From: Solirubrobacter sp963736505 | GTDB taxonomy: Bacteria; Actinomycetota; Thermoleophilia; Solirubrobacterales; Solirubrobacteraceae | Direction of reading: 5' to 3' | Assembly: GCA_963736505.1 (NCBI GenBank) | Contig: CAVTOZ010000003.1 | Span: 992,001-1,056,000, forward strand | Length of the DNA: 64,000 nucleotides | Part shown: one piece after another, positions 59,738 through 64,000 of the stretch | Position numbering within the stretch: position 1 is the first letter of the stretch | Layout of the letters: every line of letters starts with the position of its first letter | The notes under the pieces: generated by a model | What the model was told of the DNA's origin: nothing | Databases searched by the model: none | Seen by the model: only the letters and a program-made list of their open reading frames with translations | Translations under genes and position numbers: made by a program

Positions 59738-59844
59738 CGTTCGGCTGGATCTTCAGCTGGGGGAGGCGGATCACTCAGGCAACGTTGTCCGTTGCCGCTC
59801 TCACTCCACGCGCGGAGCCGGGTGTCGACCCGCTCACGTGGCTG

Positions 59845-59895
59845 CCCGCTCGCGTCGACTTTTCCACCGTATAGGTGGTTTTCTCGACGCGCGGG
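59845..59895. repeat. hairpin H3, related to H2
   Basis: CCCGC (59845-59849) and GCGTCGA (59852-59858) pair with TCGACGC and GCGGG (59884-59895), with a 2-nt bulge. Inside, CTTTT faces TTTTC, and CCACC pairs with GGTGG around GTATA. It shares GCGTC-AC-TTTT and the two-stem layout with H2, but the inner stem sequence is different. Confidence 0.6.
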
Positions 59896-59993
59896 CCGTC
59901 TGGCTCCCCTCGGTGCGCAGTTCGCAACCCCGCGGCCTCGCGACGCGCGGAGGGCGGTCGGTCCGCGAACCGGGGCCCGACGCGCGGGCCGTC
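59886..59993 (+). repeat. direct repeat of 15 bp, 93 bp apart
   Basis: GACGCGCGGGCCGTC occurs at 59886-59900 and 59979-59993; similarity continues weakly after each copy (CTGGCTC against CCGCCTC). Confidence 0.6.
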
Positions 59994-60102
59994 CGCCTCG
60001 TCGCGACGCGCCGGGAACGGTTCGCCGGGCGCCGCGGCTGCCCGCGCTGAGGTTCGAACCGCGCAGCGCCGGCCGGGAGCGGGAGCGATGGCGGCGAGCG
60101 CC

Positions 60103-60108
60103 TAGACT
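60103..60108 (+). promoter_or_regulatory. -10 element (TAGACT) of hisIE
   Basis: TAGACT ends 12 nt before the hisIE ATG, giving a very short leader of about 5 nt. Confidence 0.45.
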
Positions 60109-60120
60109 CCCCGCCTCCGG

Positions 60121-60732
60121 ATGGAGGCTCCCCCGATCGAAGTCAAGTTCGATGACCGCGGCCTGGTGCCGTGCGTGATCCAGGATTGGCGCTCGGGCGA
60201 GGTCCTGACGCTCGCGTACATGAACGCCGAGGCGCTCGAGCGCTCCCGCAGCACCGGCGAGCTGCACCTGTACAGCCGCTCGCGCCAGAAGCTGTGGCAC
60301 AAGGGCGCGACGTCCGGCAACACGCAGGCGGTGAAGGCGCTGCGCTACGACTGCGACGCCGACGCGGTGCTGGCGATCGTCGAGCCCGCCGGCCCCGCGT
60401 GCCACACGGGCGAGCGGACGTGCTTCTTCACGGGCGACCTCGAGCACCCCGCCCCGCACGAGGCGCTCCCGGGGCTGGAGCGAACCCTCGACCAGCGAGC
60501 CCACGAGCGCCCCGAGGGCTCGTACACGGCCGCGCTCCTGAACGACCCGCCGAAGATCGGCGAGAAGGTGCAGGAGGAGGCCGAGGAGGTCGTCCGCGCC
60601 GCGCGCGAGGAGTCCGACGAGCGCGTCGCCGAGGAGGCCGCGGACGTCCTCTACCACCTGACGGTGCTGCTCAAGAGCCGCGGACTCAGCCTCGCCGACG
60701 CCGAGGAGGTCCTCGTTGGCCGCCGTCGCTGA
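60121..60732 (+). CDS. hisIE: bifunctional phosphoribosyl-AMP cyclohydrolase / phosphoribosyl-ATP pyrophosphatase
   Basis: 203 residues; steps 2 and 3 of histidine biosynthesis. HisI part (1-110): EVLTLAYMNAEALERSRSTG, HLYSRSRQKLWHKGATSGN, RYDCDADAVLAIVEPAGPAC and CHTGERTCFF (zinc Cys and Asp residues). HisE part (115-203): SYTAALLNDPPKIGEKVQEE, AEEVVRAAREESDERVAEEA, ADVLYHLTVLLKSRGLSL. The fused form is less usual in actinobacteria, where they are often separate. ATG 60121. trpE overlaps its end by 17 bp. Confidence 0.95.
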   Translation: MEAPPIEVKFDDRGLVPCVIQDWRSGEVLTLAYMNAEALERSRSTGELHLYSRSRQKLWHKGATSGNTQAVKALRYDCDADAVLAIVEPAGPACHTGERTCFFTGDLEHPAPHEALPGLERTLDQRAHERPEGSYTAALLNDPPKIGEKVQEEAEEVVRAAREESDERVAEEAADVLYHLTVLLKSRGLSLADAEEVLVGRRR

Positions 60733-62163
60733 GCACCTGAACGTCACGCCGAGCCTCGAAGAGGCGGCCAAGCTCGCCGGCGAGCACAACATGATCCCCG
60801 TCCGTCACTCCTTCATCGAGGACTGCGAGACGCCCGTCTCGGCCTTCCTGAAGCTCCGCGGCGACGGTCCCGCGTTCCTGCTCGAGTCCGCCGAGCAGGG
60901 CCAGAAGGTCGGCCGCTGGTCGTTCATCGGCTGGCGCCCGCGCCGCGTCCTCAGGTGGAGCCTGCAGGACGGGGGAGACCCCTACACGCTCGCGGGCGAC
61001 GCCGTCTCCCAGCACCGCCAGGCGCCCGTCGACGGCCTCCCGCCGTTCGCCGGCGGCGCCGTCGGCTTCTTCGGCTTCGACTGCGTGCGCGCCGTCGAGC
61101 GCCTGCCCGAGCCGAACCCGGACCTCCTCGGCCTGCCCGACATGGCGCTGATGCTGTCCGACGTGGTCGTCGCGTTCGACCACCTCAAGCACACGGTCAC
61201 GATCCTCGCCAACGCCTATCTCGACGACCACACGGACATCGAGTCCGCGCACGCCCGGGCCGTCGAGGCGATCCGCGACACCCGCGCCCGCCTGGCCGGC
61301 CCGCTGCCGCCGCAGATCGCTCACGAGCCGCGCGAGGCGCCCAAGTTCGAGTCCAACCTCGAACGCGAGGAGTTCGAGGGCATGGTCGCGCGCATCATCG
61401 AGTACATCCACGCCGGCGACGCCTACCAGGTCGTCCCGAGCCAGCGCTGGAGCGCGCCCTCGACCGTCGAGCCGTTCTCGATCTACCGCGGCCTGCGCGC
61501 CGTCAACCCGTCGCCGTACATGTACTTCCTCGACTTCGAGGACTTCCAGATCGTCGGCGCGAGCCCGGAGCCGCTGCTGACCGTCAACGGCCGCCACGTC
61601 TCCACCCGCCCGATCGCCGGCACCCGCCCGCGCGGGGAGGACGACGCCGCGATCGCGCAGGAGCTGCTGGCCGACGAGAAGGAGCGCTCCGAGCACGTGA
61701 TGCTCGTCGACCTCGGCCGCAACGACCTCGGGCGCGTGTGCGAGCACGGCAGCGTGCACGTCGAGCGCCTGATGGAGGTCGAGACCTACTCGCACGTGAT
61801 CCACATCGTCTCCCAGGTCGCCGGCACGCTGCGCCCCGAGGTGGGGGCGATCGACGCGCTCCGCAGCGTCCTGCCCGCCGGCACGCTCTCCGGCGCGCCC
61901 AAGATCCGCGCGATGGAGATCATCGACGAGCTCGAGCACGTCAAGCGCGGCGCCTACGGCGGCGCCGTCGGCTGGCTCTCCTACGCCGGCGAGCTGGACA
62001 CCTGCATCTGCATCCGCACCGTCGTGGTCAAGGACGGGATGGCGCACATCCAGGCGGGCGGCGGCACCGTCGCGGACGCCAAGCCCGACTACGAGTGGGA
62101 GGAGTCGCGCGCGAAGGCGCGCGGCGTCGTGATGGCGATCGAGCTCGCGACGGAGCAGTCGAC

Positions 62164-62173
<10 letters not shown>
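60716..62173 (+). CDS. trpE: anthranilate synthase component I
   Basis: 485 residues; converts chorismate and ammonia to anthranilate. An N-terminal regulatory part (ETPVSAFLKLRGDGPAFLLES; LLES is the Trp-feedback motif) is followed by the chorismate-binding domain with GDAYQVVPSQRWSAP, SPYMYFLDFEDFQIVGASPE, TRPIAGTRPRGEDD, EHVMLVDLGRNDLGRV and LPAGTLSGAPKIRAMEIID. TTG 60716 inside hisIE; alternatives further in would remove conserved sequence. Overlaps trpG by 10 bp. Confidence 0.96.
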
Positions 62174-62775
<602 letters not shown>

Positions 62776-62778
62776 AAC

Positions 62779-63807
62779 GTGCCTAACGCCGTCATCACCA
62801 AGGCGCTGGACGCGCTCGCGTCGCGCCGCGACCTCGACGCCGACCAGACGGCGGCCGTGCTCGCCGAGATCATGGCCGGCAACGCGTCCGAGGTCGAGAC
62901 GGCCGGGTTCCTCGTCGCGCTGCGCACCAAGGGGGAGACGGTCGACGAGCTCGTCGGCCTCGCCACCACGATGCGCGCGTTCGCGACGCCCGTCCAGACC
63001 GGCCGCGACGACCTGATCGACACGGCCGGCACCGGCGGCGGGCGCCCGACGTTCAACGTGTCGACCACCGCCGCGCTGATCGCCGCCGGCGCGGGCTGCG
63101 CCGTCGCCAAGCACGGCAACCGCTCCGCCACGGGCCTGTCGGGCTCCGCCGACGTGCTCGAGGCGCTCGGCGTCCGCATCGACCTCAAGCCCGAGGGCGT
63201 CGCGCGCTGCATCGCCGAGGTCGGCTTCGGCTTCATGTTCGCGCCGGCCCATCACGGCGCCACGCGCTTCGTGGTCCCGGTGCGCAAGGAGCTCGCGGTG
63301 CGCACCATCTTCAACTTCCTCGGCCCGCTGACCAATCCCGCCGGCGCGACCCGTCAGGTGATCGGCGTTTCCGACCCGGCGTTCCTGGAGACGATCGCGG
63401 GGGCATTGGCACAGCTTGGGGCGCGCAAGGCGCTGGTAGTGTCCAGCGCCGACGGTCTGGACGAGATGAGCACGTCGGGGACAACGCGCGTCGTCGAGGT
63501 CGATGACGGCCGATTGCGCGCCTACGAGATCGCCCCCGAGGACGTGGGGCTCGCTCGCGCGGACCCCGGCGCGGTCCACGGCGGCACGCCCGACGCCAAC
63601 GCCGCCACCACGCGGCGGATCTTCGCCGGCGAGCCCGGCACCGAGCGCGACCTGGCGGCGCTGAACGCGGGCGCGGCGATCTACGTGTCCGGCCGCGTGG
63701 ACACCCTGGAGGAGGGCGTGCGCGCAGCCGAGGCGGCGCTCGACGACGGCCGCGCCGCGGCCGCATTGGAGGCCTTGAGCACCTTGACACGAGAATTGGC
63801 CGGATGA
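62779..63807 (+). CDS. trpD: anthranilate phosphoribosyltransferase
   Basis: 342 residues; transfers phosphoribosyl to anthranilate. LIDTAGTGGGRPTFNVSTTAA is the PRPP loop; AKHGNRSATGLSGSADVLEALG and FMFAPAHHGATRFVVPVRKE bind anthranilate; RTIFNFLGPLTNPA is diagnostic. GTG 62779 follows trpG by 3 nt. The end overlaps trpC (ATGA). Confidence 0.96.
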   Translation: MPNAVITKALDALASRRDLDADQTAAVLAEIMAGNASEVETAGFLVALRTKGETVDELVGLATTMRAFATPVQTGRDDLIDTAGTGGGRPTFNVSTTAALIAAGAGCAVAKHGNRSATGLSGSADVLEALGVRIDLKPEGVARCIAEVGFGFMFAPAHHGATRFVVPVRKELAVRTIFNFLGPLTNPAGATRQVIGVSDPAFLETIAGALAQLGARKALVVSSADGLDEMSTSGTTRVVEVDDGRLRAYEIAPEDVGLARADPGAVHGGTPDANAATTRRIFAGEPGTERDLAALNAGAAIYVSGRVDTLEEGVRAAEAALDDGRAAAALEALSTLTRELAG

Positions 63808-64000
63808 GCGTCCTCGACCGCATCGTCGAAGACACGCGCGGCGAGGTCAAGCGCCGGCGGAAACAGATCCCGCTCTCCGAGCTGGAGGCGCTGCTGGAGC
63901 GGCGCGCCAACTCGGAGGGCTTCCGGCCGTTCTCGGAGGCGCTGACGCGCCCCGGGGTGTCGGTGATCGCCGAGCACAAGCGGCGCTCGCCGTCGGCGGG
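63804..64000 (+). CDS. trpC: indole-3-glycerol phosphate synthase, N-terminal part
   Basis: The frame is open to the right edge of the window (65 residues seen). SVLDRIVEDTRGEVKRRRKQ, GFRPFSEAL and VSVIAEHKRRSPSAG match the TrpC N-terminus; the Lys of the usual IAExKxxSPS motif (catalytic) is present. ATG 63804 overlaps the trpD stop, continuing the trp operon. Confidence 0.9.
   Translation, partial: MSVLDRIVEDTRGEVKRRRKQIPLSELEALLERRANSEGFRPFSEALTRPGVSVIAEHKRRSPSA

Larger units (their letters stand above)
59738..60120. other. structured intergenic region before hisIE
   Basis: About 380 bp with no supportable gene. TGCCTGA (59731-59737) is complementary to TCAGGCA (59775-59781). GGCAAC-N7-GTTGCC lies at 59779-59797, hairpin H3 at 59845-59895, and a direct repeat of 15 bp at 59886 and 59979. 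GCGCAGTTC (59915-59923) matches the repeat core of the 42-kb region. The hisIE -10 ends the region. Confidence 0.6.

Noticed and set aside
60046..60068. GGTTCGAACC looks like a tRNA T-arm loop.
   Set aside because: The flanking bases do not form a T stem, and no acceptor, D or anticodon stems can be drawn around it.

Overview
The window is a stretch of bacterial chromosome with very high G+C (about 70% or more by eye), strong G/C in third codon positions, many GTG and TTG starts, and tightly packed genes that often overlap by 4 bp (ATGA or GTGA). Gene content and gene order (hrcA-dnaJ, yqeY-phoH-ybeY-era, hisIE-trpEGDC, a tad operon with no secretin) fit a deep-branching actinobacterium of the Thermoleophilia/Solirubrobacterales type. 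That placement is inference; there is no rRNA gene in the window to settle it. I found no tRNA, rRNA, CRISPR array or intact insertion sequence.

Layout. 1-19200 is mostly housekeeping: the 3' end of comEC, a secreted nuclease, holA, a GH15 glycosidase, rpsT, murJ, lepA, two MaoC-fold proteins, hrcA-dnaJ, two tandem prmA-like methyltransferase genes, a threonine dehydratase, a flippase-like membrane protein, a DMT transporter and a thioredoxin-reductase-like flavoprotein. 19200-23800 holds an XRE-cupin regulator, a probable MITE between two convergent stop codons, a row of poorly known membrane or secreted proteins, and one gene that appears frameshifted.

23800-37400 is a Tad/Flp pilus island. 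It contains a divergently transcribed TadG-like protein fused to two cell-wall hydrolase domains; cpaB; a TadZ/CpaE ATPase fused to a TadE pilin; a second TadE; tadA, tadB and tadC; a DesK/NarL-type two-component pair; an ECF sigma factor with a probable anti-sigma factor; two Flp major pilins; and a VWA-domain protein with a membrane-anchored partner. A third Flp-type protein with a long extra domain lies apart at 48571-49881. Neither a prepilin peptidase nor a secretin is visible in the window. The Flp, TadG-like and giant-Flp genes, plus an unrecognised gene at 19967-20641, share one promoter layout: a GGGTCC-like box exactly 31 nt upstream of a TANNNT -10 element. This suggests a dedicated pilus regulon.

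37400-48570 carries regulators (AraC, a large LuxR/LAL protein, a REC-PAS histidine kinase, a MarR-GNAT fusion), a cupin, a VOC protein, a methyltransferase and a subtilase. It also has a 730-bp non-coding region rich in repeats and hairpins. 49900-57800 holds yqeY-phoH-ybeY-era, an MFS transporter, an S4 RNA-binding protein, a hydrolase, two PH-domain membrane proteins and an ArsA-like ATPase. 57800-64000 has a phytoene/squalene synthase with a flavin reductase, a second structured intergenic region, and hisIE-trpE-trpG-trpD-trpC, with trpC cut by the window end.

Many first genes of transcription units have a TANNNT hexamer only 6-10 nt upstream of the start codon, so leaderless transcription looks common here.
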